Below are positions 8,267-17,376 of a stretch of DNA of 47,075 nt, one piece after another. The position numbers and the translations under genes are program-made. How positions within the stretch are numbered: position 1 is the stretch's first letter; every line of letters begins with the position of its first letter. This DNA comes from Candidatus Omnitrophota bacterium (GTDB lineage Bacteria > Omnitrophota > Gorgyraeia > Gygaellales > Profunditerraquicolaceae): the NCBI GenBank assembly GCA_026387265.1, contig JAPLLZ010000031.1, positions 1 to 47,075 of the forward strand, written 5' to 3'. Under the pieces are notes generated by a model, which was given only the letters and a program-made list of their open reading frames with translations, was not told where the DNA came from and did not search any database.

Positions 8267-9688
8267 ATGAAAAAAGAACCGGTAAAAGTTAAAGAAGCAT
8301 CCGCCGAAATCAGGGTGGGTAATTTCGCCGAAGTAGTCCAAGGTTATTCTGAAGAAGAAGCCTTGGCTGAATCTTCCCGGTGCCTGCAGTGTAAAAATCC
8401 TTTGTGTACCAGCGGTTGTCCGGTAGGTATCGATATCAAAAAATTTATTTATCATATTACACAGAAAAATTACCAGGCGGCGTATTTTACGATTAGAGAA
8501 AAAAGTAATTTTCCTTCTATCTGCGGCAGGGTTTGCCCGGCTGAGTATCAGTGCCGCAAAGAATGCATACTTACCAAAAAAGGTTCTCCTTTTGCCTCGG
8601 AGCAGGCGATTAATATTCATTTTCTTGAGCGTTTTATCGGAGATTATGGTAAGAATAATAATCTAAATGTTCCGGAAGAAAAAGAAGAAAGATTTACTAA
8701 ATTTAAGGTAGCGGTAGTGGGATCGGGACCGGCAGGTTTGTGTTGTGCCGGAGAATTAGCGCGCAAGGGAGTCAAAGTTGATATCTTTGAAAGTTTACAT
8801 AAAACCGGGGGGGTTTTAAGGTATGGAATTCCTCCTTTTAGGCTGCCTTGGGATATTTTGGATTTTGAGATAAATTACCTGAAGAAGTTAGGGGTAAATT
8901 TTATTACAAATTTTCTGGTCGGTAAGGCCAAGGCCGTTAAAGAATTGTTTAGTGAGGGGTATTCTGCAGTTTTTTTGGGGTTGGGAGCGGGAGTGCCTTC
9001 ATTCCTTGGGATTCCCGGGGAAAACTCGTGTAATATTTATTCGGTGAATGAATTCTTGACCCGCGTGAATCTGATGTCTGCTTATAAATTTCCGGAGTTT
9101 CATACTCCGGTGAATATTGGTAAGCATGTTTTAATTGTGGGTGGCGGCAATACCGCGATGGACTCCGCCAGGGTGGCATTGCGGTTACAAAAATTAAAAG
9201 GTTATCCGCTGAATACTACGGTTATTTACCGCAGGACAGAAGTGGAGATGCCGGCCAGGCGCTTGGAGATAGAGCATGCCAAGGAAGAAGGGATAAAATT
9301 TGAATTTTTAGTTCAGCCAAAAGAATTTATCGCAGATGAACAAGGGTTTGTTAAGAAGTTGATTTGCCTTAAATCTAAATTAGGAGAACCGGATAGTTCA
9401 GGTAGGAGAAGGCCGGTAATTATCGAAGGCAGCGAATTTGAACTTGATTGTGATTTGTGTGTGATTGCCGTGGGATTAAAAGCCAACCAGATATTAATTA
9501 ATGCTACGCCGGACTTAAAAACTGATAAATATTCAGATGTCATCGTGGACTCTGAAAGCATGGAAAGTTCCATTAAAGGTGTTTTTGCCGGTGGGGACAT
9601 TGTGGGCGGGGAAGGTACGGTTATTGAAGCGATGGGGATGGCTAAAAAAGCAGCTCAATCAATAATCGGTGAACTTTCTGGAAGATAA
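8267..9688 (+). CDS. nfnB: NfnB: NADPH/ferredoxin subunit of the Nfn transhydrogenase (GltD-like)
   Basis: This is a 473-residue glutamate synthase small-subunit-like flavoprotein. The N-terminus has the cysteine-rich two [4Fe-4S] region (CLQCKNPLCTSGCPVGIDI and CGRVCPAEYQCRKECI). An FAD Rossmann motif (VGSGPAGLCCAGELA), an NADP motif (VGGGNTAMDSARVALR) and the C-terminal FAD motif AGGDIVGGEGTVIEA follow. Stand-alone GltD or GltA annotation is common for this family, but there is no GltB-type partner here and an NfnA gene precedes it. It most likely bifurcates electrons from NADPH to ferredoxin and NAD+, or the reverse. Confidence 0.88.
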   Translation: MKKEPVKVKEASAEIRVGNFAEVVQGYSEEEALAESSRCLQCKNPLCTSGCPVGIDIKKFIYHITQKNYQAAYFTIREKSNFPSICGRVCPAEYQCRKECILTKKGSPFASEQAINIHFLERFIGDYGKNNNLNVPEEKEERFTKFKVAVVGSGPAGLCCAGELARKGVKVDIFESLHKTGGVLRYGIPPFRLPWDILDFEINYLKKLGVNFITNFLVGKAKAVKELFSEGYSAVFLGLGAGVPSFLGIPGENSCNIYSVNEFLTRVNLMSAYKFPEFHTPVNIGKHVLIVGGGNTAMDSARVALRLQKLKGYPLNTTVIYRRTEVEMPARRLEIEHAKEEGIKFEFLVQPKEFIADEQGFVKKLICLKSKLGEPDSSGRRRPVIIEGSEFELDCDLCVIAVGLKANQILINATPDLKTDKYSDVIVDSESMESSIKGVFAGGDIVGGEGTVIEAMGMAKKAAQSIIGELSGR

Positions 9689-9699
9689 GGAAAATATAT

Positions 9700-9757
9700 C
9701 CCGCCTCAAATTATTCGGCGGGATAAATTCGTCCGCCACAAATCATGGCGGACTCAT
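9700..9757 (+). repeat. Modular hairpin element, copy B, upstream of gdhA
   Basis: This is the shortest copy of the family. CCCGCC (9700-9705) pairs with GGCGGG around TCAAATTATTC. A linker ending ATTC is followed by GTCCGCC/GGCGGAC, then CTCATTTAAAGGAG, the ribosome binding site of gdhA. The inner hairpin seen in copies A and D is absent, so it is an insertable module. Confidence 0.72.
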
Positions 9758-9773
9758 TTAAAGGAGAGATCAG

Positions 9774-11111
9774 ATGGTAAAAAAAGTTGAAGAGTTTATG
9801 GATTTAGTAGTAAGGAAGAATCCGGGTGAAGTAGAATTTCATCAGGCAGTAAGAGAGGTTGTCGAATCGGTTATGCCTTTTATTGAGAAAAATCCTAAAT
9901 ATCAAAAAGGCAAGATATTGGAAAAAATGATTGAACCGGAAAGAACAATAATTTTCCGCGTTCCCTGGCTTGATGACCAAGGAGAAATCCAGATTAACCG
10001 CGGTTATCGTATCCAAATGAGCAGCGCCATTGGGCCTTATAAGGGCGGAATACGTTTACATCCCAGTGTGAATTTAGGTATCTTGAAATTTTTAGCTTTT
10101 GAACAGGTTTTTAAGAATGCGCTTACTACTTTACCTATGGGCGGGGCTAAAGGCGGCTCAGATTTTGATCCCAAAGGTAAATCAGATAATGAAGTTATGA
10201 AATTTTGCCAAAGTTTTATGACTGAGCTTTCCCGGTATATCGGCCCTAATACTGATGTGCCTGCTGGAGATATCGGTACTGGTGGTAGGGAAATTGGGTA
10301 TATGTTTGGTCAATATAAAAGATTACGCAATGAATTTACCGGTGTTTTAACCGGCAAAGGCCTGAATTGGGGCGGTAGCTTGATTCGTCCGGAAGCTACA
10401 GGTTATGGTTGTGTATACTTTGTTGAAGAGATGCTTAAAACGCGCGGGGATTCATTAAAAGGCAAGGTTTGTGCGGTCTCTGGTTCAGGTAATGTTGCTC
10501 AATACACCGTAGAGAAACTTATACAAATGGGAGCTAAAGTAGTTACTCTGTCTGACTCTGATGGGTATATTTATGATAAAGACGGTATTGACACTAAGGA
10601 GCTGGCTTGTGTTTTAAATTTAAAAAATGTTAAGCGCGGCAGAATTAAAGAATGTGCCAAAGAATTTAACTGCAAGTATTTTGAAAAACAAAGGCCTTGG
10701 AGCGTTAAATGCGATGTGGCATTTCCTTCGGCTACTCAGAATGAGATAGATGAAAATGATGCCAAGACTTTGGTGAAAAACGGCTGTATCGCCGTTGGTG
10801 AAGGGGCGAATATGCCTACTACGCCGCAAGGGGTGGAGGTATTTCAGAAGGCAAAAATTCTTTATGCGCCCGGTAAAGCTTCTAATGCCGGTGGAGTAGC
10901 AACTTCTGGTTTAGAGATGTCTCAGAATAGTATGCGTTTATCCTGGAGCCGTCAGGAAGTGGATAAGAAACTGCATGAGATTATGGTGGCTATTCATGAG
11001 AGCTGCGTTAAATACGGCAAAGAAGATAAGTATGTGAATTATGTTAAAGGAGCTAATATTGCTGGTTTTGTAAAAGTCGCAGATGCTATGTTGGATCAGG
11101 GATTGGTGTAA
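9774..11111 (+). CDS. gdhA: NADP-type glutamate dehydrogenase
   Basis: At 445 residues this is a hexameric family I glutamate dehydrogenase that aminates 2-oxoglutarate with NADPH. The catalytic Lys lies in PMGGAKGGSDFDPKG (K126), and substrate-side motifs NRGYRIQ and GPYKGGIR are intact. The dinucleotide fold has SGSGNVAQY. The start is fixed by AAAGGAG at the end of hairpin copy B. Being downstream of nfnAB, it is placed to use the NADPH that Nfn makes. A hairpin terminator follows at 11146. Confidence 0.95.
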   Translation: MVKKVEEFMDLVVRKNPGEVEFHQAVREVVESVMPFIEKNPKYQKGKILEKMIEPERTIIFRVPWLDDQGEIQINRGYRIQMSSAIGPYKGGIRLHPSVNLGILKFLAFEQVFKNALTTLPMGGAKGGSDFDPKGKSDNEVMKFCQSFMTELSRYIGPNTDVPAGDIGTGGREIGYMFGQYKRLRNEFTGVLTGKGLNWGGSLIRPEATGYGCVYFVEEMLKTRGDSLKGKVCAVSGSGNVAQYTVEKLIQMGAKVVTLSDSDGYIYDKDGIDTKELACVLNLKNVKRGRIKECAKEFNCKYFEKQRPWSVKCDVAFPSATQNEIDENDAKTLVKNGCIAVGEGANMPTTPQGVEVFQKAKILYAPGKASNAGGVATSGLEMSQNSMRLSWSRQEVDKKLHEIMVAIHESCVKYGKEDKYVNYVKGANIAGFVKVADAMLDQGLV

Positions 11112-11145
11112 GGATTCCCTAGAAAAACAAAAGAAATAGTCTTAA

Positions 11146-11179
11146 AAGCGCCCCGGAATTCTTCCGGGGCGCTTATTTT
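11146..11179 (+). terminator. Strong intrinsic terminator after gdhA
   Basis: A perfect 13-bp stem (AAGCGCCCCGGAA with TTCCGGGGCGCTT), a 3-nt loop and the tail ATTTTA end the hyd/nfn/gdh block. The next promoter begins 11 nt later. Confidence 0.88.
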
Positions 11180-11189
11180 ATAATTATAG

Positions 11190-11218
11190 TTGCAAGCTTA
11201 AGCGTAACGTTGTAAAAT
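11190..11218 (+). promoter_or_regulatory. Promoter of the 11226 gene, possibly leaderless
   Basis: TTGCAA (11190-11195), a 17-nt spacer and TAAAAT (11213-11218) form a good sigma70-type promoter. The expected start is 11225-11226, which coincides with the GTG start codon at 11226. No Shine-Dalgarno is visible upstream. Confidence 0.6.
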
Positions 11219-11225
11219 AATCTCC

Positions 11226-13145
11226 GTGAATAAAGAAGAACTTGCTGAAGAATTTTTCCGTAGCTTAAGGTCCACGCTTACCAACTCTTTTTCTTATCCG
11301 AAAAATCACCCCTATTTTATTAAATCTGTCGAACAATTTAAGCTTAAGCTTGAAGAACTTCTTGCTGTTTGGAATCCATTTAAAATCGGTGTAACCATTT
11401 CAGGAATTGTTGTAGAGGGCATGATTTTAGCCCGGGTGGATCTGTATACAGAATTAGCCCAACTCCTACATCGGCGTAAAATAAAAAGCATAGAAATCAA
11501 AAATGGCGTAACTTTTAATGAGCTAGTAAATTTCTTTTCGGTAATCTCACTGCCTCAGGATGAAATTACAAAAGGCGGCGGTATTAATGTCTTGTTAAGC
11601 AGACAACCACAACATAATTTTACGATTGAAGAATTGGATTACTCAACACTTTTACATGCTGATGGCCAGGAATGTAGCGACGTCTGGAGCTATATGTTTA
11701 AGGATGCGGTACAGAGCAATGATGAAACTAAAATCAGTAATCTGGCGGATAATTTTGGTACTTTAATTAAAGGAGCTAGCCAGGACGATATATTTCAGGC
11801 GCAAGAGACGCCCGCGATGATTAAGGATTTTCTGGCTTCATTGAAAAATAAGGATCAAGAAAAATTTGCTAAATGCTCAAAAGACATTTTCTTGTGGTTA
11901 TTGAATAATAAGAAATCAATCGATGAAGAAAAATTGCTTAAACTTAAACAGGTTTTTGAGAGTTTAAATCCTGATGATCTTAGCGTGCTGCTTTGGGAGG
12001 GGCTTTCTCAGGAGGACAGTTTTGATGCTTTAAGCTTGCACCTTTTTTCTAAGATTGCCGAACAAAAAAATTCCACGGAGATTGTTCGGGGTACGATAAG
12101 TAAAATTAATGCCGCCCAAGGGTTAAAAAGCAATCCTCGGGTAGTAAAAAGAATCCAGAATTTATTAGCTGGTTCTGAAGTTGATAATTTATCTGCAGTA
12201 TACCGTAACACCCTGGAATCCTTAGTTAAGGGGATTTCTTTCTCCGGAGAACTTCTTTTTGATCAGCAGGCCCTCAGAAGTAATTACCGTTACATAGTTT
12301 TGAACATACTTTCTGCTGATGAAGATCAAGATAATTTGTTGTTGGCAGCAGGAATTTTAGAACAAGAACTTCCTAGTATTCTTGAGGAGAATGATTTCAA
12401 TTTTTTAAAAGATTTGCGCAGCCTCTTGATTAAAAGAAAAAAAGAAGGCAATGGCGTATGTATTGATCTGGAAAAGAAACTTTCTACTTTTATTGAAAAT
12501 ATTGTGTTAAATCAGAGTTTGTTGCCGGAACAGGAGTTTTTTCTTTATTTTATCTCTTCTCCCAGCCAGGAAGCAGGTTTTTATCTGCATAAAATATTTT
12601 CCGGGGAGAAAACAAATCAATATGTTTTAAAATTATTCTTTAAATTTTTCCCAGGTAACCTGGATATCTTTTATAAAAAAGTAGAAGAAAAACTTCAGGA
12701 TATTGATTTTATTTTTGACCTGGTAGAAGCTCTAGGCCAACTTACGGCACCCGTAACTAAGGGGATTTTAGATTATATTTATTCTTCGGTTAACGAAATA
12801 ATCAAAGTTCAGATTTTAAATATTATGCGCAAATTAAAAAAGGTGGATGTGGAGTTTTTAATGCGTCAATTAAATACGGATTCCCCGTCACTTAGGAAAA
12901 ATTTGCTTTCTGTTTTGATGCTGGATAGCCAGGCTAAGGATGGAGCTTTAGACCTTTTGTTTAAAATTCCCAGTTTTTTTGGCGGGAAAAATGAGTTACT
13001 TATGGAAAATCTGCAGATTGTTTCTGACCTGGGTTTTAAGGAGGCTACCAGTTGGGTTAATGAGTTAAGCCGCAGGAGATTCTTTTGGAACCGCAAATTA
13101 CGCGATAAGGCAAAACAGATTTTAAAGGAGTGGAATGTTAAATAA
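11226..13145 (+). CDS. Helical-repeat protein of unknown function, paired with an HD-GYP protein
   Basis: I do not recognise a named family for this 639-residue protein. It has no signal peptide or membrane segment and is rich in Leu, Lys and Glu. The C-terminal region (about 450-639) has helix pairs such as VEFLMRQLNTDSPSLRKNLLSVLM that look like HEAT repeats. Residues 1-130 resemble the N-terminus of the following HD-GYP protein: a YPKNHPYFIKS box (YGSAHPMFLKS there), then IGVTISGIVVEG, and ELVNFFSVIS against ELSRFVSFIA. The GTG start lies at the predicted transcription start. The stop overlaps the HD-GYP start by 11 nt, so the two proteins are probably coexpressed partners, perhaps scaffold and phosphodiesterase. 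That is inference only. Confidence 0.8.
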   Translation: MNKEELAEEFFRSLRSTLTNSFSYPKNHPYFIKSVEQFKLKLEELLAVWNPFKIGVTISGIVVEGMILARVDLYTELAQLLHRRKIKSIEIKNGVTFNELVNFFSVISLPQDEITKGGGINVLLSRQPQHNFTIEELDYSTLLHADGQECSDVWSYMFKDAVQSNDETKISNLADNFGTLIKGASQDDIFQAQETPAMIKDFLASLKNKDQEKFAKCSKDIFLWLLNNKKSIDEEKLLKLKQVFESLNPDDLSVLLWEGLSQEDSFDALSLHLFSKIAEQKNSTEIVRGTISKINAAQGLKSNPRVVKRIQNLLAGSEVDNLSAVYRNTLESLVKGISFSGELLFDQQALRSNYRYIVLNILSADEDQDNLLLAAGILEQELPSILEENDFNFLKDLRSLLIKRKKEGNGVCIDLEKKLSTFIENIVLNQSLLPEQEFFLYFISSPSQEAGFYLHKIFSGEKTNQYVLKLFFKFFPGNLDIFYKKVEEKLQDIDFIFDLVEALGQLTAPVTKGILDYIYSSVNEIIKVQILNIMRKLKKVDVEFLMRQLNTDSPSLRKNLLSVLMLDSQAKDGALDLLFKIPSFFGGKNELLMENLQIVSDLGFKEATSWVNELSRRRFFWNRKLRDKAKQILKEWNVK

Positions 13146-14466
13146 TATTGAAGCAGCTTTTAAAGGTTTTTTTGCCTGTCTTCAGGCCCTAAAAATGTAC
13201 GGGTCAGCACATCCGATGTTTCTGAAATCACTGGATAGGTCATTTGAGGCTTTTACAGAAGTGTTATCTTTGCGCCAGGAGATGGTGATTGGTATTGTCG
13301 GTGAAGAATTAGCTTTTGAAAAAGAAATTTTATTTGATTTAGCGAAATTTTTACGTTCGGTCATTCTTTATTTGAAAGAAAGAAATATAGAAAGAATTGC
13401 ATTTTATCGCGGGCTAAATAAAGATGAGTTGTCCAGATTTGTTAGTTTTATCGCTGGGCCCAAAGAATATTTTAAGGGCGATTTGCAGGATGCTCTTAGC
13501 CAAATTGGGGTTGAACATATCATTATCGGTAAACTTAAAGTTGATTCTCAACAGGGCAGGGATAGTTTTACGCTGGCTCAAGCGGAACTTTATGATTCTT
13601 CCGCGGATGTGGTGGGGCAGGCCCTGGATCGGGTGCTTAATTCCGAAAAGATTGATCATCAGGGGCTTGAATTTTCTTTAAGCAGTATTATGGAAAATTT
13701 TAGTTCTCAGCGTCAGGAAATGCTTAAGTTGGCTACTTTAAAAAGGTATGATACCGAAACCTACATGCATATGCTTAATGTTTCTATTTTTTCTATGTAT
13801 TTTTCTTCGCGTTTAGGTTTTGATCAGAAAGATATTTTAAGTATTGGAATTGCGGCAATGTATCATGATATTGGTAAGTTATTTATTTCGCGTAGAATAC
13901 TGCATAAGCCGGGGCAATTGACAGACCAGGAGTTTGGCAGGATGAAAAGTCATACCTTGCTGGGGGCGGAAATTATGCTTAAGTATGTGCACACTCTAGG
14001 TATCCTGCCGGTGGTTGTTTGTTTTGAGCATCATTTAAAGTATGACTCTTCCGGATATCCACGGTCAATTTTTCCAAGAAAACAGCATATTGCTTCATTG
14101 ATTGTTTCTATCTGCGATGTTTATGATGCTCTTTCGCAAAGGCGGGGTTACAAACAGGATTATTCCCCGGATGTGGTGTATGGCATAATGAACCGGGATA
14201 AAGGCAGTGCTTTTGATCCTGAGTTATTGGATAAATTTTTTGGAATTATGGGATTTTGGCCGGTTGGTTCAGTGGTGGCTTTAAGCGATGGCAGCATAGC
14301 ATTAGTTAGAGGACAAAATGAAGCTGATATCCGTAGGCCCAAGATTGAAATAGTTTTTCCGGCCGATAAGAAGCGTACTGTGGATTTAGTGCAGGATGGT
14401 AGTTTGAATATTGAGCGGTATCTTAATCCTTGGAAAGAAGGGAAAGATTATCTGAAATTGGGCTAA
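13135..14466 (+). CDS. HD-GYP domain protein (putative cyclic di-GMP phosphodiesterase)
   Basis: This 443-residue protein has an N-terminal domain of about 140 residues shared with the upstream gene. An HD-GYP domain follows, with YHDIGKLF (metal-binding His-Asp), the downstream Lys/His stretch HKPGQLTDQEF.RMKSH, and HHLKYDSSGYPR, where the GYP triad is kept. The C-terminal tail (GFWPVGSVVALSDG) is common after HD-GYP domains. It probably hydrolyses cyclic di-GMP or a related dinucleotide in the cytoplasm. There is no receiver, PAS or membrane domain, so input may come through the shared N-terminal domain or the partner protein. AAAGGAG lies 5 nt before the ATG inside the upstream gene. Confidence 0.88.
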   Translation: MLNNIEAAFKGFFACLQALKMYGSAHPMFLKSLDRSFEAFTEVLSLRQEMVIGIVGEELAFEKEILFDLAKFLRSVILYLKERNIERIAFYRGLNKDELSRFVSFIAGPKEYFKGDLQDALSQIGVEHIIIGKLKVDSQQGRDSFTLAQAELYDSSADVVGQALDRVLNSEKIDHQGLEFSLSSIMENFSSQRQEMLKLATLKRYDTETYMHMLNVSIFSMYFSSRLGFDQKDILSIGIAAMYHDIGKLFISRRILHKPGQLTDQEFGRMKSHTLLGAEIMLKYVHTLGILPVVVCFEHHLKYDSSGYPRSIFPRKQHIASLIVSICDVYDALSQRRGYKQDYSPDVVYGIMNRDKGSAFDPELLDKFFGIMGFWPVGSVVALSDGSIALVRGQNEADIRRPKIEIVFPADKKRTVDLVQDGSLNIERYLNPWKEGKDYLKLG

Positions 14467-14585
14467 GTATTTTTGTTCTTAAGTTATAGGGATATATTCT
14501 TGTTGTTTTGCGGTAATCAAGCCTTCGCAGAAAGCGCAAGGGTTTGGCTCTAGATAAAAGTTTAAAGAGTTTGACTTAAAAGAAT

Positions 14586-14613
14586 TTGACATTTCCGGAT
14601 ATTATGTTATATT
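14586..14613 (+). promoter_or_regulatory. Promoter upstream of pyrG
   Basis: Consensus TTGACA (14586-14591), a 16-nt spacer and TATATT (14608-14613) predict a start near 14620. A full intrinsic terminator begins within about 7 nt of that start. The 120 bases upstream of this promoter, back to the HD-GYP stop, hold nothing else I can support. Confidence 0.65.
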
Positions 14614-14626
14614 TATATAAACAAAG

Positions 14627-14666
14627 GCGTTTAGCAGCCGGATTATCGGCACTAAACGCTTTTTTT
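14627..14666 (+). terminator. Terminator/attenuator immediately before the pyrG start codon
   Basis: GCGTTTAG (14627-14634) pairs with CTAAACGC (14652-14659), with an inner GCCG/CGGC stem and a GATTAT loop, followed by seven T. The T run ends 10 nt before the pyrG ATG, leaving no room for a Shine-Dalgarno. Because the local promoter is upstream, the hairpin must be bypassed for pyrG expression, which implies attenuation. Confidence 0.8.
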
Positions 14667-14676
14667 GTGTAAACCT

Positions 14677-16278
14677 ATGACTAAATATATTTTTATAACT
14701 GGTGGTGTTATTTCAAGCTTAGGCAAGGGGATTGCCGCTGCCTCTATTGCTAAAATCCTGGAATCCAGAAGCCTTAAGGTAACCTTGATGAAGCTTGACC
14801 CGTATATTAATGTTGATCCGGGAACAATGAACCCTTATCAGCATGGAGAGGTTTATGTTACTGAAGACGGTGCGGAAACCGATCTAGACTTGGGGCATTA
14901 TGAAAGATTTACCAAGGCTTCCATGACTAAATTTAATAATGCTACTACCGGACAGGTTTATAATACGGTAATTTCGCATGAGCGCCGCGGGGATTATTTA
15001 GGTAAAACTATTCAGGTTATTCCGCATATTACCGGTGAAATAAAAAATAGGATTAAAAAGGTAGCGGAAGTCAGCCAGGCGGATATTGTGTTGATTGAAA
15101 TTGGCGGCACAGTTGGAGATATTGAAAGCCTTCCTTTTCTGGAAGCTGCGCGGCAATTTAAGCTGGATGTTGGTGAAAAGAATGTTTTATATATTCATTT
15201 AACTCTAGTCCCCTATATCAAGGTTGCCGATGAAATTAAGACTAAACCTACTCAGCATAGCGTGCAGACTTTACGCCAGATCGGTATTTTGCCGGACATA
15301 TTGATTTGCCGTACGGAAAAACCGCTTTCTGATGAGGTTAAGGAAAAAATATCTTTATTTTGTAATGTAAGAAAAGAAGCCGTAATTGAGTCTCCCGATG
15401 TAGAGTCAATTTATCAGATCCCGTTAGTTTTTAAAGAGCAGATTCTGGATGAGATAATTTTGAGCCATTTTAGCCTGATTTCTAAGCCTTCAAACTTGCA
15501 GGATTGGCAGAAAAATGTGGTGGAGCGCCTTTTTTCTCCGAAGAAAACTGTACAGGTGGCAGTAGTGGGTAAATATATCGGTTTGCAGGATGCCTATAAA
15601 TCTATTTATGAAGCGATTACTCATGCGGCAATCAATAACCAGGTAAAAGTTGAAGTCAGTAAAATTGATTCAGAGGATATCGAAAAGCATGGGCCGGAGA
15701 AATTACTTAAGGGCATGGATGCAATTTTAGTTCCTGGGGGTTTCGGCGGCCGTGGTATTGAAGGTAAGATTAAAGCAATTGGTTTTGCCCGCAAGAATAA
15801 GGTGCCGTTTTTAGGGCTTTGTTTAGGAATGCAGTGTGCGGTTGTAGATTTCGCACGAGGAGTCTGTGGTTTAAAAGATGCCAATTCTACAGAGTTTAAG
15901 CCTAAGACCAAAAATCCTGTGATCAGCCTTTTGCTTGAGCAAAAAGAGGTTAAAGATCTGGGCGGTACTATGCGTTTGGGTGCTTATCCTTGTAAAATTA
16001 AAGCCAATACTCTGGCGGCTAAAGTTTATAAGCAAAGTCTTATTTCAGAGCGGCACCGCCACCGGTATGAATTCAATAATAAATTTCGTAAATTACTTGA
16101 ATCTTGCGGTATGGTTTTCTCCGGGATTTATCAGAAAAAGAACCTGGTGGAAATTATAGAGTTAAAAAATCATCCGTATTTTATCGCAGTGCAGTTTCAC
16201 CCGGAATTTAAGTCCAAACCCGACGCTGCGCATCCCTTGTTTAGCCAGCTTATCCGCGCTGCGGCAGAAAAAAAATAA
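14677..16278 (+). CDS. pyrG: CTP synthase
   Basis: The 533-residue enzyme converts UTP to CTP with glutamine and ATP. The N-terminal synthetase domain begins [18 protein letters not shown] and has the [13 protein letters not shown] and [22 protein letters not shown] stretches. The C-terminal class I glutamine amidotransferase has the nucleophile in GLCLGMQ and the catalytic His in QFHPEF. I placed the start at ATG 14677; a TTG at 14665 would lie inside the terminator T run. carA follows after 2 nt, so the pyrimidine genes are one unit. Confidence 0.96.
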   Translation: MTKYIFITGGVISSLGKGIAAASIAKILESRSLKVTLMKLDPYINVDPGTMNPYQHGEVYVTEDGAETDLDLGHYERFTKASMTKFNNATTGQVYNTVISHERRGDYLGKTIQVIPHITGEIKNRIKKVAEVSQADIVLIEIGGTVGDIESLPFLEAARQFKLDVGEKNVLYIHLTLVPYIKVADEIKTKPTQHSVQTLRQIGILPDILICRTEKPLSDEVKEKISLFCNVRKEAVIESPDVESIYQIPLVFKEQILDEIILSHFSLISKPSNLQDWQKNVVERLFSPKKTVQVAVVGKYIGLQDAYKSIYEAITHAAINNQVKVEVSKIDSEDIEKHGPEKLLKGMDAILVPGGFGGRGIEGKIKAIGFARKNKVPFLGLCLGMQCAVVDFARGVCGLKDANSTEFKPKTKNPVISLLLEQKEVKDLGGTMRLGAYPCKIKANTLAAKVYKQSLISERHRHRYEFNNKFRKLLESCGMVFSGIYQKKNLVEIIELKNHPYFIAVQFHPEFKSKPDAAHPLFSQLIRAAAEKK

Positions 16279-16280
16279 CC

Positions 16281-17372
16281 ATGCAGGCAATCCTTGTTTT
16301 AGAAGACGGTACAATATTTAAAGGCTATTCCTTTGGCGCCAGCGGGGAGTCGCTCGGGGAGGTTGTTTTTAATACCAGTATGGCTGGATACCAGGAAATT
16401 ATTACTGATCCTTCTTATAAGGGCCAAATTGTGACGATGACCTATCCTTTAATCGGAAACTATGGAATTAATAAGGAAGATGTAGAAAGCCGTCGGCCTT
16501 TCTTAGAGGGGTTAGTGGTTAAGGAATATAGTAAGATTGCCAGTAACTGGAGAAAAGAACAGGGGCTGGGCGAATATTTGAAAGAGAATAATATTTTGGG
16601 GATTGAAGGCATTGATACCCGCCAATTAACTTTGCGCATTAGGGAACAGGGTTCAATGAAATCAATTCTATCGACTGTAGATTTTGACGAAAATAGTCTG
16701 ATGAATAAAGTGAAGGCTAGCCGAGGCTTGGTGGGAGTAGATTTAGTTAAAGAGGTTACTATTCCCAGGAAATACACTTATACGCAGATTAAAGATGCTA
16801 AATTTAAGGTAGTAGTTTTAGACTGTGGAGTAAAATATAATATATTAAGAGAATTGTTGCGCTATAAATGTAATGTTACGGTATTGCCAGCGCAGGCAAC
16901 TGCTAAAGAGATACTCGATATTCATCCTGATGGAGTTTTGCTCTCCAATGGCCCTGGTGACCCAGCGGCAGTAGGTTATGTGGTCAAGACCGTGGCTGCG
17001 CTTATTGGACATGTTCCTATCTTTGGGATTTGCCTGGGGCATCAAATGCTGGGATTAGCTTTGGGAGGTAAAACTTATAAACTTAAATTCGGGCATCACG
17101 GCGCCAATCATCCGGTCAAGGATCTTAAAACGGGAAAAGTTTATATTACCAGCCAGAATCACGGGTTTTGTGTGGATATCGATTCTTTATCCAAGAAAGA
17201 TGTCCAGCTGACCCATGTAAATTTGAATGATGGTACTTTAGAAGGGTTAAGACATAAAAAGCTTCCGGTATTTTCTGTGCAGTTTCATCCGGAAGCAGCT
17301 CCGGGGCCGCATGATGCCGAATATCTATTTGCGGAGTTTGCCCGTTTAATGCAAAAATCAAAAAAAAGATAA
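16281..17372 (+). CDS. carA: Carbamoyl phosphate synthase small (glutaminase) subunit
   Basis: This 363-residue CarA hydrolyses glutamine and channels ammonia to CarB. The N-terminal CPSase small domain opens [17 protein letters not shown]. The C-terminal glutaminase has [15 protein letters not shown] with the Cys nucleophile, and [14 protein letters not shown] with the catalytic His. Spacing to pyrG is 2 nt and to the carB half-gene 4 nt. Its partner should be a complete CarB, but only half of one is adjacent. Confidence 0.96.
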   Translation: MQAILVLEDGTIFKGYSFGASGESLGEVVFNTSMAGYQEIITDPSYKGQIVTMTYPLIGNYGINKEDVESRRPFLEGLVVKEYSKIASNWRKEQGLGEYLKENNILGIEGIDTRQLTLRIREQGSMKSILSTVDFDENSLMNKVKASRGLVGVDLVKEVTIPRKYTYTQIKDAKFKVVVLDCGVKYNILRELLRYKCNVTVLPAQATAKEILDIHPDGVLLSNGPGDPAAVGYVVKTVAALIGHVPIFGICLGHQMLGLALGGKTYKLKFGHHGANHPVKDLKTGKVYITSQNHGFCVDIDSLSKKDVQLTHVNLNDGTLEGLRHKKLPVFSVQFHPEAAPGPHDAEYLFAEFARLMQKSKKR

Positions 17373-17376
17373 AACA

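Noticed and set aside
14586-14677. Gram-positive type CTP-dependent reiterative transcription control of pyrG
   Set aside because: That mechanism needs a G run at the transcription start. The predicted start here is in AAACAAAGG, so only the general attenuator layout is kept as a finding.
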